Shown one piece after another: positions 46,259 to 57,674 of a stretch of DNA of 64,000 nucleotides. Positions within the stretch are counted from its first letter, which is position 1. Every line of letters starts with the position of its first letter. Source of the stretch: Adiantum capillus-veneris. Its lineage: Eukaryota; Streptophyta; Polypodiopsida; Polypodiales; Pteridaceae. Under the pieces are notes generated by a model. That model made no database searches, was not told where the DNA came from, and saw only the letters and a program-made list of their open reading frames with translations. The position numbers and the translations under genes were made by a program. The stretch spans positions 88,574,381 to 88,638,380 of the forward strand of contig CM043957.1 in assembly GCA_014529385.2 (NCBI GenBank), in the 5' to 3' direction.

Positions 46259-46264
46259 CAAATG
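46259..46264. repeat. Target-site duplication of chromovirus-1, left copy (CAAATG)
   Basis: CAAATG also follows the right LTR at 52790-52795. Six bases match, or five if the C shared with the right LTR edge is counted as element. Confidence 0.75.
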
Positions 46265-46823
46265 TGTAACAAACTTGGACACTCCAAGTCAAGAATCAAC
46301 CGCGACAGCACCAAATAACCACTTCAAAACAATTCACAGATCACAATAGATTTGCACTGGCCCGGCGGAGTTCCGTGCCTAGAGATATTGGCCCCAAAGA
46401 CTGGCGCCCCTTTCGGTATTTCTTTTTGTATTAATCAATCATCAAAGTACAAGAGAGCGGTTAGGGTTTCACTCTCAGACTCTGCGTCCAGATGCTCTGA
46501 GAAGTGAGGCCCTCACCACTAATTTAAAGGTTACAAGGGATGCCCAAAAGCAGAGCCCCAAAAGCTTTTAAAATCAAAAGCATCAGTTCTCTCTCTCTCT
46601 TAGAGACTCTTTTCTTTAAAAAAAAAAAAAAAAAAAAAAGCAAAAGCAAAATTCGCCTCGCTCATCATTTTCCAAATTAAAAAAAAATAAAATAAAATAA
46701 AAAATCCGCCTCTGCGATTTCCGGAATTTAGGGTTTTTGGCAAAAATTAGGGTTTGCAGGAATTTTAGGGTTTCTGGCAGAAATTAGGGTTTCTGCTGTC
46801 CGCCACGTCATCACTTTGTGACA
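46265..46823 (-). repeat. 3' LTR of chromovirus-1 (559 bp)
   Basis: In element sense it starts TGTCACAAAGTGATGACG right beside the polypurine tract (AAGAGGGGGG at 46835-46826) and ends TTACA at 46265. It contains an A-run near 46617-46639 and four TTAGGGTTT-type boxes at 46727-46793. Confidence 0.88.
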
Positions 46824-47428
46824 TACCCCCCTCTTGAAAGCATTGTAATCGACCGCGATTACGCCTGCAAAACCGACAAAAGCCATAAACCGTCTTAGCA
46901 GACACTGACTGTTAGTACCTACGTACTAGGAACGCACATCTAGCACATGTACAAAATCGATAGTCACATCACACGACATCACAGGACATCACCAGACATC
47001 ACAGGACATCACATGACATTCAACATTCATTCGGATCTTAGACCATGATTTATCGGCAATGTAGCTAGCAATCACATCTAGGTCCAATCGGGACCTCATC
47101 GATGTCCGATTGACTAACCCCTATTGCAACCATGTCTATTCGAGATCAATCAGACCAAAATGCTGCAGTCATTTCGTCTATCAGTTCCTGCACTCACAAG
47201 AAGTCAAGAACAAATCAGTATCATAATCAGGAATTCCATTTCATAAAGTCATCTAGCAGAATACTGTCAGCTCTCAGTATCCCTGAAGCTCAAAGAGACA
47301 TCAGTGACTTTAGTATCAAAATCGAGGCATCTGTTGACAAAGGAGTGGAGTGACTCCCCTCTTGTGCATCCCACTGCACCAGATCTCCGGCCAAGCTGAA
47401 TTCTGGGTTCCGTTTGGAGTAGACTATG

Positions 47429-48348
47429 CTAAACCAAAACATCGAGGTAAAGTTTCACAATCCGAGGAGTATCTGCTAGGTCCTCCTCCTCCATCCACTT
47501 CGCATCAAATGCAGGAAAGTTCTTGAACTTAACCAAGAACCGCCTTCGGACTTTACCTTTCTTCGTATCATTATGTGCCAAAATCTGTTCAGGAACAAGG
47601 ATCTCCTCGTTTTCTTCCACTTTGGGTTGCTCATCAGGCTCCCCATCATCAGGCACATCACCCTTAATAGGGTTCAAGAGACTCACATGCAATGCATTGT
47701 GAATCCTCCAAGTATCTGGCAGTTTCAATCGGAAGGAGACATCATTTATCTTGTCAGTAATCTGGAAAGGTCCGTAGTATCACATACTAAGCTTTGGAAA
47801 AAGCCTCTCCTTTCCCTTCTTCTTTCTTAGGCGTGCCTTCTCAAAAGTAAGAGCACCCAATCATCCTCCTTCAGTTTCAAGTCGCGACGATGGCGATCCG
47901 CTGCCTTTTTCTGTCGTTCTTGAGACTTCTGTAAAGTCTCGCGAACCTTGGCAAAAGTCGTATCCAAATCTCGCGAATATTCATCCGCTTCAAATTTCTA
48001 ATCTTTCGTGCTCAGGAAGGATGGAACCTTCGTAGCAGTTTCAACAATCTCTCATGGCGTCTTCCCCGTCGAAGAGTGTATCGTGTTATTGTAGGCAAAT
48101 TCCACCAAAGGTAAGTTCTTTTCCCATTGAGTCTTCTGATGCGAGATACAAGACTTCAATAAATCTAAAATCACTGAATTGGCAATCTCAGATTGCCCGT
48201 CAGTCTGCAAGTGGAACGATGACGAGAACTGCAACCGCGTGCCAATGTTCTCCCAAATTGCCTTCCAAAACAAACTCATAAATCTAGGGTCTCTGTCGGA
48301 GACAATCGTCTCAGGCGTGCCATGTAATCGGAAAATCATCGTGATCAT
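47429..48348 (-). pseudogene. Chromovirus-1 integrase core and chromodomain
   Basis: Integrase core at 48348-48052 has VSDRDPRF (second Asp), SSSFHLQTDGQSE (Glu) and VEFAYNNTIHSSTGKTP. After frame breaks (48050-47740), the tail at 47728-47429 has the LPDTWRIHNALHVSLL link and then a chromodomain: EEILVPEQILAH, RRRFLVKFKNFP and AKWMEEEDL with the aromatic cage pattern. Chromodomains tether integrase to modified chromatin, usually H3K9-methylated. The start of the core with the first Asp lies in broken frames upstream. Confidence 0.85.
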
Positions 48349-48453
48349 TCTGTATTCTCGGGAGATAAAAAAAAAATGAAATCCATTTTAATACTTTCCC
48401 AGGGGCGGGTGGGTATGGGTAAAGGCTGTAACAATCCCTATGCTTTATGCCTG

Positions 48454-50088
48454 TCAAACTTGACCTTCTGGCATACCAAGCAACTGCGCACAAACTCTTC
48501 CACATCCTTCTTCAGTCTCCACCAAAAGAAATCTCTCTACCCCTTTCATGGTGGTAGCAATGCCGCGGTGACCCGTAAAAGGTGGACAGTGGCAATCAGT
48601 CATAACCTTTTCCCTCAACGGTTGTGTAACGCACAACATAGTCTTTTTCATCAAGTAGCCTTCCCGAAGGGTGTATCCAGCTACTGTCTCCCCATCCCGT
48701 ATCCGTGTGAAAATATCTGCAAAACCTGTATCTATGGCATACTGATCGACCATATCCTCGAAGCTCCTATGATGTATCGCGGAAATAGCCAGAACCAACG
48801 GTTTCCGAGACAAAGCATCTGCCACCACATTCTTCTGTCCCTGCACATGGACAATCTGGAAGTGGAACTGTGACAAGATGTTCACCCACCGCATCTGCTT
48901 TTCCGAAAGCTGCTTCTGTGACAAGAAGTAGCGCAAACTCTGATGGTTTGTAAAGACAGTAAAATCCGCTCCGAGTAGGTAATGCCGCCACTGAGTAAGA
49001 GCATGGATAACCGCCAAAAGCTCTTTCCCATAGATCTGTGTTGTCATCTCCGGCCTAGAGAACAAACGGCTCTCGTAAGCTATGACATGGCCTTCTTGCA
49101 TCAAGACCGCACCCAGACTACGACCACAAGCATCACAAAATACTTCAAATGACTTCTGCAAGTCCGACAAAGTCAAATCTGGTCCTGTAGTCAATTTCTC
49201 TTTCAATGTCCGAAAGGCAGTCACCTCTGTGGGTCCCCACGAAAAAGGTACTCCTTTCTGTGTCAAGGTATGCAAAGGGGAAGCAACCTCTGCAAACTTT
49301 CGTATGAACCGCCTGTAGTACGAACACAGTCCCAAGAAGCTTCTAACTTCATGGACATTCCTCAAATCGGGCCAATCACGGATAGTCTCTATCTTGGCCG
49401 GGTTCATTTGCACTCCTGCTGTTGACACAATGTGTCCCAAAAAATGTATCTCTGGTAGGAAAAATTCACTTTTCTTAGCATTAATCACTAATGTGTGATC
49501 TCGTAATGCCTGATAGACTTGAAGCAGATGATCTCTGTGTTCTGCCTCATTCTTGGAGAAAACAATGATGTCGTCAAAGAAAGTGCCAACAAATAGCCTG
49601 TACTCTCGAAAAATCCTATCCATCATCCGGTTAAATGTCGCAGGAGCATTGGTTAAGCCAAAAGGCATCACCAAAAACTCAAATAACCCAAAAGTCGTCC
49701 GAAAAGCTGTCTTGTAGACATCTCCTGGCGCTATCCTGATCTGATGATATCCACTCTTCAAGTCAATCCTCCTAAAGCACGAGGATCCCTGTAACCTGTC
49801 GAGTATATCATCGATCCTAGGAATCGGAAATCTGTTCTTGATGGTGATTTCGTTGAGAGTGCTATAATCGATGCACATTCTCCAAGATCCGTCTTTCTTC
49901 AAAACCAACAACACTGGAGAGCAATACGGTGAAGTACTAGGCTGGACAAGACTCTTTTCCAAGAGGTCTTTCACTGAGTTCATAATCTTTTCATTCTGTA
50001 CTCGGCTCACACGATAAGGTGGCCGATTCGGTGGCGTGCTTCCAGATATCAGATCAATGGTATGATCTTCAGGCCCTCTCAAAAGCAA
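48454..50088 (-). pseudogene. Chromovirus-1 reverse transcriptase and RNase H
   Basis: A 544-codon open frame. RT: VLLVLKKDGSWRMCIDYSTLN, FRRIDLKSGYHQIRI, MPFGLTNAPATFNRMMD and GTFFDDIIVFSK (DD catalytic). Connection: FLGLCSYYRRFI. RNase H: FEVFCDACGRSLGAVL, YGKELLAVIHALTQWRHYL, FTNHQSLRYF and VVADALSR. It ends inside the integrase zinc finger (HCPPFTGHRGIATT) with a frame change. The upstream protease is not in one frame. Confidence 0.92.
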
Positions 50089-50334
50089 TCGGCATGAGCG
50101 TGGAGAAAAAAAAATATTGGCGTTCTTTTCTTCAGGTCAAAACATATTCAATCTTTATCCATTGTTCAGTTCTCCCAAAAGAATGAGTAAGAAAACTGAA
50201 GTTCATCAAGTACAATCTCTAAGCCCTTCATTTATCAAAGTCGCTTTCTCGGCCCGGTAGTCAACCACGGCGTAGTTCTTGTGGTACCAAGGGTTCCCGA
50301 GTAGAACGTCACTCGCGTGCCCTGAACACCCCTG

Positions 50335-52174
50335 TCATTGCAAACAAAGTTTGCCAATGCTCGGTGTAATGGCAACATCCCATCCGGGTGCCAGTCGAAC
50401 TACCTCCGCCTGTGGCGTCAGTCTGTCGGGCGTAGTTCCAAATCGAGCCGCCAATTCCAAGTGAAAAGAAGTTGGCCTTGGCTCCTTCAAAAGAGCTTCC
50501 TGATCCTTCACTTTGCCCCAAAAAAAAACGGCAAAGTTTGTACTTTCATTCATTTGATTCGGTGCAAGTCCCACGCCATGTGGTACCAGTTCTGCTTTTC
50601 TATCTGCCTTTTCTGCCACATTCCTCAGCTGCTCTCGAACTCTCAGACCTGTCGTCGTCTTTATCATTCTGTTCTTTCTGTGCCTTATCAGGGCACTATG
50701 CGGAAATATGTCCATGTTTCCCGCATCCAAAGCACTTCCCCTCTCTGATGAAGCGAGCTGTCTCCTCAGGAGTAAGCTTGGGTCGTGCATCCTTTTTTTT
50801 TTCTCTGGGTTGCTCTTTTTCATTCTACTTTCATTCCCAGAAGTCTGTTCGGCTCGTTGTGTCATGGCCTCATCTGTGGGGTAGGTCAGACTGCCAGAGT
50901 GAATGGCAAAGCCCCGCTTCGCATGACTCATCAACTCCTGAATAGAAGCTGACTTCTGTACCAAGCAGTGATCTCGGATCTCTGTAGGTAGACCCAAGGT
51001 AAACCGCTCAATCTGTTCTCTGAACGAGATCTTCTTGAATGAAGAGGCGGGTAGAAAAGAGCTCCAGAATCTTTCACAATAAGAATTCACTGTATCGCTC
51101 TTGGTCATCCGGAGATGGTTCCAAGCAGCTCGTATATCTCGCTCAAACTCTTGAGTCAACCAAGAAGAAATAAAAAGCCTCTTGAATTTCAGCCATGTAA
51201 CTGGCACAGTCTTGCTTAATAGAAGCGTGGACCACCAAGTACGAGCATTCCCCTCAGAGTAAGAGGCAGCTCTCTGAATCTTGGAGTGCTCTGAATAGCG
51301 TCCTCCCGCGAAAGCGATGTCAAACTGTTGTATAAAAGACAAAGCCTTCAAAGCATCTGAGTATCCTGAAAAGTATCAAACTTGATCGAGTGGCCACCTT
51401 CCTTAAACTCTCGGACTTTCTTGCTTTTATCTTCGAGAAAGTCATACTGGTTGGCTTTGTAAAAAAAAAATTCTTCTTGTTCGCATAAAACTTTCCGTCA
51501 TCGGAGTCTGAGCTGTAAGTAGACGAGTCCTCAGTAGAACTGTCAATCTCTGGGCGAGATGTAGCCTTCTTTGCCTTTTTCTTGCCCTTTCCGAAGCTTT
51601 GTGTCTTGCTTCACTTTTTGCTTTTTTTCTGTCTTCTTCGCTCTAATCCGAGGAGCTAGAAGAACTGTTAGAAGAAGAAGAAGAAGAACTGGGTACTCCT
51701 TCAAATCGAACACGCTTCTTCCGTTTCTTTGCTTTGTCGAATGTCGACTGACGACCCAAATATTCCGGGAAGTCAGTACCTTTGTTCTGCTTTTTACCGT
51801 GCTTTTTGCCTTTCTTTTGCACGTCGAAAAGCTGAGCAATCCGTGCATCAACCACGTTCTCCAGTTCCTGCTCCGTATATTTTCTTGGAGGCAGAAGGTT
51901 TCTTGAGAGCGGGTTTCGGGAGTGGTGTTGTGGTTCTCTGCCACTTCATCTGTACCTCTTCCAAAGAGGTCTGGTTCATATATTTTGCCATCTTCGGGTC
52001 CTTGGCAAAATTGAGCATCATCTTTGTTGCATCGCCGATCAACTGGCGACGCTCTATCTCTCGCCGCTCCGCCTAAGTAGGCCAAGGCGGGCCATACTCT
52101 TTGTCTGAATCTTCGTTGTGATCCCAGCCCGCATCTCCAGATGCAGAGGGAGTCGACTGATCATTGCCTGAAGC
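50335..52174 (-). pseudogene. Chromovirus-1 gag, frameshifted
   Basis: ATG at 52174 opens an acidic stretch (SASGDAGWDHNEDSDKEYGP), then a charged Lys-rich region in several frames down to 51543. The capsid at 51351-50335 shows ARTWWSTLLL, KRLFISSWL and YCERFWSSF and ends near a zinc-knuckle remnant whose Cys residues fall in another frame (about 50690-50740). At least four frame changes. Confidence 0.75.
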
Positions 52175-52234
52175 CATAGGTGCCGCGGAAAAAAATTCGG
52201 GGATCGGATTTCCCGTAGAAGAGAAATCGGCCGT

Positions 52235-52246
52235 GCTCTGATACCA
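52235..52246 (-). other. Primer-binding site of chromovirus-1 (initiator-Met type)
   Basis: TGGTATCAGAGC on the minus strand, one base after the 5' LTR end (TTACA), complementary to the 3' end of initiator tRNA-Met. Confidence 0.9.
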
Positions 52247-52247
52247 T

Positions 52248-52789
52248 TGTAACAAACTTGGACACTCCAAGTCAAGAATCAACCGCGACAGCACCAAATA
52301 ACCACTTCAAAACAATTCACAGATCACAATAGATTTGCACTGGCCCGGCGGAGTTCCGTGCCTAGAGATATTGGCCCCAAAGACTGGCGCCCCTTTCGGT
52401 ATTTCTTTTTGTATTAATCAATCATCAAAGTACAAGAGAGCGGTTAGGGTTTCACTCTCAGACTCTGCGTCCAGATGCTCTGAGAAGTGAGGCCCTCACC
52501 ACTAATTTAAAGGTTACAAGGGATGCCCAAAAGCAGAGCCCCAAAAGCTTTTAAAATCAAAAGCATCAGTTCTCTCTCTCTCTTAGAGACTCTTTTCTTT
52601 AAAAAAAAAAAAAAAAAAAAAAAGCAAAAGCAAAATTCGCCTCGCTCATCATTTTCCAAATTAAAAAAAAATAAAATAAAATAAAAAATCCGCCTCTGCG
52701 ATTTCCGGAATTTAGGGTTTTTGGCAAAAATTAGGGTTTGCAGGAATTTTAGGGTTTCTGGCAGAAATTAGGGTTTCTGCTGTCCGCCA
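52248..52789 (-). repeat. 5' LTR of chromovirus-1, 17 bp short at its outer end
   Basis: Aligns with 46265-46806 almost base for base, including the A-run and TTAGGGTTT boxes. In element sense it starts TGGCGGACAG instead of TGTCACAAAGTG, yet the target duplication lies immediately outside. Confidence 0.9.
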
Positions 52790-52795
52790 CAAATG

Positions 52796-53000
52796 TCAGT
52801 TCTCCCCTCAACAATCAACACCTGATTATGAGCAGTATAGTGCTGCAACGCCTTTGATGCAAGCCTCAAAGAAACGAATCCTCAACATGGTACCCTCAAG
52901 AAAGCTCCAATTGTCACAAATTGCTGACGCGGCAAGTCATTGAAGAACAGAGCCAACCTTCAGATCACGGCTGAAGGGCCTAAACCCTAAGAAGAACAAG
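52796..53000 (-). pseudogene. LINE reverse-transcriptase fragment, upstream half
   Basis: The minus strand reads FLEGTMLRIRFFEACIKG then QVLIVEGRTD, matching the L1 RT stretch before the RQGCPLSPLLF block (which lies at 46258 and below). It is followed on the plus strand by unassigned sequence. Confidence 0.55.
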
Positions 53001-53099
53001 CAACAAAAGAAGAAGTCCTACCAACTTATGGGACCCCGTCTGATGGGGCCCAAGTGACATAAAGGATTAAAATAAAGCAGGACCGACACACACATTGAA

Positions 53100-53604
53100 A
53101 GACTTGTGTAGCAGTTGATGACGTGCAGCTGTACGGAAAACCACGGAAATTGCATTGACATGATGACGTGGCAGACTACGGATTTCCGTGTTTTGCGCTG
53201 ACTGCCGACATGGCAGTTGTACAGAATTCTGTGATTTACGCTGGCAGCTTTTTGGCACTGCTTTTGGACCAGAAGCTTTTGAGTTTGAAGGCTTTTCATG
53301 TAAACTGCTTTTGGGGCCTAGGGCCTTTATATATGAGGCCATGGGCTCATTCTCGAGCATGCTTCCTAAAGAAGGTGCAGAGTTTGGAGTACCGGCTTGT
53401 ACTGAGTTGATGCTGTTAAAGTTTAGGCATCTCAAGTGAACTGCCCAATGTGATCCCATTATTTAGTTTGGCTTTTAGGTATTTATTGTACTTATTTGTC
53501 AAAGTCTTGGGTAGGACAATTTACTGAGGGTGCTATATAAGCAACCCCTTGCCTCCATTGTATACACATTCAATTATTCATTGCCAAGGTTGATTGGTTC
53601 AGGA

Positions 53605-53666
<62 letters not shown>

Positions 53667-53723
53667 CTCACTCCCCTTGGTCTCTACGCTTCCGCATCGT
53701 CGACTTTGACACGGTATCAGAGC
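53100..53723 (+). repeat. LTR-like segment and PBS of a non-coding LTR element
   Basis: A TATA-like GCTATATAAGC at about 53533-53543 is followed by a (CT)n run (53606-53662), a CGACTTTGACA end at 53711 and CGGTATCAGAGC, one base from the Met-type PBS, at 53712-53723. The 5' edge of the LTR is not defined. No gag or pol follows, so this may be a large-retrotransposon-derivative type element. Confidence 0.5.
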
Positions 53724-53789
53724 ATATGGCTTGAAGCCCTTGGTGGAGGAGCCGATACCGTAAAGCAGAGGAAAAGAAGAAGAAAATAT

Positions 53790-54264
53790 CCTGCAACGTT
53801 TTAGAGCTTTATTGACAGCGTTTTAGAACGCTCTCGGAAAGGGCATTTTCTACTTACGTTTTGTTAGCATCGGGAGTTGCGCGTGAAAGCATCTTAAAAC
53901 GCAAGGCAAAAAGGTAGGCGGACAATCTCTATCGCAACATTCTTAAACGCTAAAGCCAAAAGAGGTGATAGTAGTCTAGCCGTCAGCGTTTTAAAACGCT
54001 GACAGAGCAAGGCGCGAATTTCTCACCTAGGGTCTGCAACATTCTAAGACGCGCCTTGTTAGCCAATGGTGTCCAACAACAGCGTTCTAGAACGCTTCAG
54101 ATTTTGCGGCAGTTTTGAGAGGCAGCTTTTGCGGTGGACCTATTGTTGTGTGCATCTTGAAATGCTACATGGATATGGCCTTGCTCTACGGCGTTTTGAA
54201 ATGCCATGGTCGAGGCCTTCTTTGGTGAGCGCTTTGGAGCAAGCATTCGATAGCGTTTTGAAGC
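53790..54264. repeat. Array of about eleven degenerate palindromes around GCGTTTTARAACGC
   Basis: Related phrases occur near 53792, 53818, 53856, 53889, 53932, 53983, 54036, 54080, 54152, 54191 and 54252; the best are GTCAGCGTTTTAAAACGCTGAC in halves around 53983-54004 and AGCGTTCTAGAACGCT around 54081. Spacing is irregular (25-75 bp). The intervening sequence is unlike from unit to unit. Confidence 0.75.
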
Positions 54265-55119
54265 ACGTGGCATGGACAAGTCCCAAAGGTGAAGGGAAGG
54301 ACAAAGCCAATAGATGTTCCCACGAAGCCACGACATCAATGAAGATGAGCCAAAACCAACAAGTGGCTATGGATAACGGATCATCAACCATCCATTTAGC
54401 GGCCGGCAATTTGTTTGGCTCGAGTTTATGAAGTCAAAAGCAAATGGAGAAGTTCGCTAGAGGACAACGACAAAGGTCAGTTGGACAAGGATGGAAATAC
54501 CAATACTCAGCTAGCTGCCTCGGTACTTTGGAAGTACGACCACAATTATTATTATTGTGATTTGGCAGTTTGTTTGGCCCAAGAGTTTGAAGCCAAAGGC
54601 AAAAACCGGAACTCACAGATACACAAGGATAGAGGCAAGTTGGACAGAGATTACAGTAATAAAGATTTGGCAGAGGAGATCGACATGGCACTCGTGGCGG
54701 TGGCCACAGTGGTCCCAGTCACATGAAAATCGGTGTCACCACTAGTTTGAGCCAGAGAGAGGCTTGTGAGTGGCAGAGAGGGGCAACCACATGCTCCCTA
54801 TAATTAATTTGGACCCTTGTGTTGGAGTTCAAGTTATTGGTGTTTGGACCTGTAGGTCGGAGTTCAATGCACATGCATCTGGCAGGGAACCAATCAGACA
54901 TCTAAAACACTATGGATGGGCTAGCCAATTCATTGTTGTTGGTCAGATTATGGACAGGATGTGTTGCAACAGTTCATTATCTTGGAGTTTTATATTTTGG
55001 ACATGATGTGTTTACAGTTCACGAATGGGGATTATTGGACATAGTATGGTCTACAGTTCAAAGTTTCTACAAAGGCAACCGATGCTCAAGATGGCATTAC
55101 TTTCAGGTACACAGTTCAC
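54265..55119 (+). other. No gene seen; interior of the non-coding LTR element
   Basis: Short frames at 54415-54726 and elsewhere have no motif. The phrase TTTGGC....GTTTG.(A/C)GTC recurs near 54413 and 54563 (ATTTGTTTGGCTCGAGTTTATGAAGTC and AGTTTGTTTGGCCCAAGAGTTTGAAGCC in outline), a weak internal repeat. Confidence 0.4.
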
Positions 55120-55687
55120 AATAGATTTGCACTGGCCCGGCGGAGTTTTGTTCCTAGAGATATTGGCCCCAAAGACTGGCGCCCATTTCGGTATTTCTTT
55201 ATGTATTAATCAGTGTTCAAAGTACAAGAGTGGATCAGGTCTCACTCTCAGACTCTGCGGCCAGATGCTCTGTAGAGTGTGAGCCTAAACCACATATTTA
55301 AATTACAAGGGATGCCAAAAGCAGAGCCCCAAAAGCTTCAAGTCAAAAGCCTAAAAATAAAGCTAGGTTTCTTTCTCTCACAAGAGAGCTTATCCAATTC
55401 AAAAATAAAGCAAAGGAGTTCTCTCCCTCTCTCTCTCTCTCTCTCTCTCAATTTGCGTAGAAAGAAAGCAACTCTGCCGCAAAAGCAATCTCATGCCCAA
55501 GCGCAACATGCGCCGCAATTTACGGGATTCTACCACGTCATCAGGCTTGCGCTTTTGCTGGGATTCCAATTCTGCTGCCCTAGGGTTAGGGTTAGGGGTT
55601 TCTGGTAGATTTTAGAATTTACAGGTTTTAGGGTTAGGTTTTCCAGCAGCAGTAGGGTTCTGGGCAGCCACGTCATCACTTTGTGAC
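55120..55687 (-). repeat. Truncated LTR of the chromovirus-1 family
   Basis: Matches the chromovirus-1 LTR from CAGTTCACAATAGATTTGC to the TGTCACAAAGTGATGACGTGGC start (in element sense at 55687), but lacks about 60 bp of the other end and is diverged. It interrupts the LINE RT at 55688. It confirms that the family's LTR starts TGTCAC. Confidence 0.85.
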
Positions 55688-56420
55688 ACCCCTAATCGGG
55701 AGATCTAGGCCTCGCAAGCCAAGCTGTTGAGAGGCCAAAAATCTGCTCATCGCCTCCGCATAGAAGAGAAAGAGGAAGGGGGACTAGAGGGAAACCTTGT
55801 CTAACCTATCGTGTGAACATGAGCATGAAGTGCTCCCCTCGTCCTCCTGCCAAGAGCACCCGACTGTGTGGATGCCTGTATAGAGTTGACACACCTCTGA
55901 TCCAAGCATCTGAGAAACCATCTTGCGTAGGGTGTCCTCGAAGAAGTCCCAGTTAACTCTTTTGTGAGCCTTCTCAAAGTCGAGAAGGAGTATCACCAGA
56001 TCCTCACCATGGAGACGCGCGAGGGCAGACGCCTCCCAAAAAGTGAAGATGTTGTCAAGGATACTATGCTCCTTGACAAAACCTGTCTGGGTCCCATGTG
56101 TAGTGCTCTCTAGTAGTGGCTGAATCCTCAAACTCAGAGCCTTCGCTAGAATTTTGTAGGTTGAGTTGAGGATGGTGATAGGCCGCCACTGCCGAATCTC
56201 ATCCAAGGAGCCTCCCTCCTCGGGAATAAGGTAAATCAAGCCCTCACTCATGTTATCAGGCATCTCTCTAGTGTGCAGGATGTACTGAAAAGCAGTGCAA
56301 AGATCTCAACCAAGCAAGTCTTAGTACTCCAAGAAGAAACTGGGAGTCAAACCATCCTCCCGTGGACAGCTACCACGAGGGAGTACTCGAGGGCCTCTAT
56401 GGAGCTCCTCTAGCTGGAAT
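55688..56420 (-). pseudogene. LINE-1 type reverse transcriptase, N-terminal half
   Basis: Minus-strand pieces follow L1 order: LPRGSCPREDGLTPSFFLEY (56420-56321), then LIYLIPEEGGSLDEIRQWRPITILN, KILAKALSLRIQPLL, HGTQTGFVKEHSILDNI and ILLLDFEKAHKRVNWDF (56263-55784), then VRQGFPL (about 55800). The rest with the FADD box is cut off by the LTR fragment at 55687. A few frame breaks are present. Confidence 0.88.
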
Positions 56421-57674
56421 CCTTTGCTACAGAGGCTACATTTCAGTTTTGGGTGTGGCTGCAGTGTACAAAGGGGGTCAGATGACCTAGAAAGATACAA
56501 TGGCAGCATCTCCTAAAATTTAGGGAACTGCTATTTTGGGACCTGAAAATGTGTTCTCGTCATTACCTCCGGAATGACAAGGGGAATATTTTATTACTCT
56601 ATAGTGAAGTCAACCGGGCGACCGGTCGGGAGATTTTTAGGCGGCAACCCCGAAATGGGAAATGACTTGTAAATGTGCCAAGTGGCACATTTCTGTGCAC
56701 TTTCCTCATGCAAGAGAAGGTGGCGCTGAATTTAGAGGGAAGAGGCTCATTTTCAAGCTTCGTGTCACAAGTTAAGAGCTATGGAGTGCTTCCTTTCCCT
56801 CCTATGTACAGTGCGGTGCCAGGAGTGATGCCCTGCACGCTACGCACTGCCCTCTCTCTCCTCTATGGCAGTATGTTATGCCCCTCTAGTGGGCTTTTCA
56901 GTTGACCGATGTACAGTTATGTGGGTTCATGCGCGATTGCCGAGGCAAGAGCCTCTTGCACAGGTACTGGATTAGCTAGTGGCTAATCCTCCGCAGGTAC
57001 AGGTGAATTCGGAGAGGTTTCACGCCAGAAATCTCGTTCGATTCAAAGGGCAAGTAGCCCTACAGGTGCGGGAGCTTGAGGACTTGCTACGGATGCGACC
57101 GGCACGCGAAACGGAGCTAGAAACAGTAAATTACAGCCTGCTGTGTATTTTTGCAGGTTTAGGGTTTTGGCCCTAAACGGACCCTAATATCCCCAGGAGG
57201 TTTGGGGACGCAAGGGGACCGCTGTACAGGTGATCTGGCGCATTTTCGGGGCTGAAAACAGAGAATTCAGCGTGCTGCAGATTTTCGCCAGGTTTTGCAA
57301 AGTGCCCGTATGCGTCGGGAAAGTCATTCGATGCGTGGGAATACTGACTGTGAAGGGTCCCAGTAAAGTTATGTTGCCGAAATCGGGCCAGAACAGTTGA
57401 AATTCAGCCAAGCTTGTGCGGGGCAGCTTGTAGGGAACCACAGCGTTTATTCCCTCTTTTAAACAATAAAGAAATACCGAAAGGGGCGCCTAAGTTAGGG
57501 GCCAATCTGGTGTCGGTCTACTCATATAGGTGCAATCTAGCAGCCTGTATCCCTCTCCCCTTTGTTGTGTCTTGAAAGTATAGGTAAAGTGGGCGACAAA
57601 TTAAATGGGTGAAAGCAAATAAGGTTTAAGTCTAAAGTCTACCGTCCTTTTTGGAAGTTAACAGGCTGGTTTCA
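56421..57674 (+). repeat. Partial LTR of the chromovirus-2 family inserted in the LINE
   Basis: It is a reverse-complement match to 61094-62340 over about 1.25 kb, with small differences. It ends GGTTTCA, equivalent to the GGTTACA end of the 61094-62568 LTR, but lacks about the first 230 bp of that LTR. LINE sequence resumes on both sides. Confidence 0.85.

Larger units (their letters stand above)
46265..52789 (-). mobile_element. Chromovirus-1: Ty3/Gypsy element with chromodomain, minus strand
   Basis: Two near-identical LTRs (46265-46823 and 52248-52789) flank gag, RT-RNase H, integrase and a chromodomain, all on the minus strand. A Met-type PBS and a polypurine tract are present. It sits inside a LINE RT, whose halves lie on each side, with a matching target duplication. 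The coding part is damaged by many frameshifts (protease region near 50100-50300, gag, integrase), so it is non-autonomous. The right (5') LTR lacks the first 17 bp that the left (3') LTR has. Confidence 0.92.

Noticed and set aside
46727-46793. Possible internal telomere array (TTTAGGG)
   Set aside because: Copies are separated by unrelated bases and lie within an LTR; this is a box cluster and not a telomeric tract.
53790-54264. CRISPR-like array
   Set aside because: Plant nuclear context, irregular spacing, degenerate palindromes and no cas genes.
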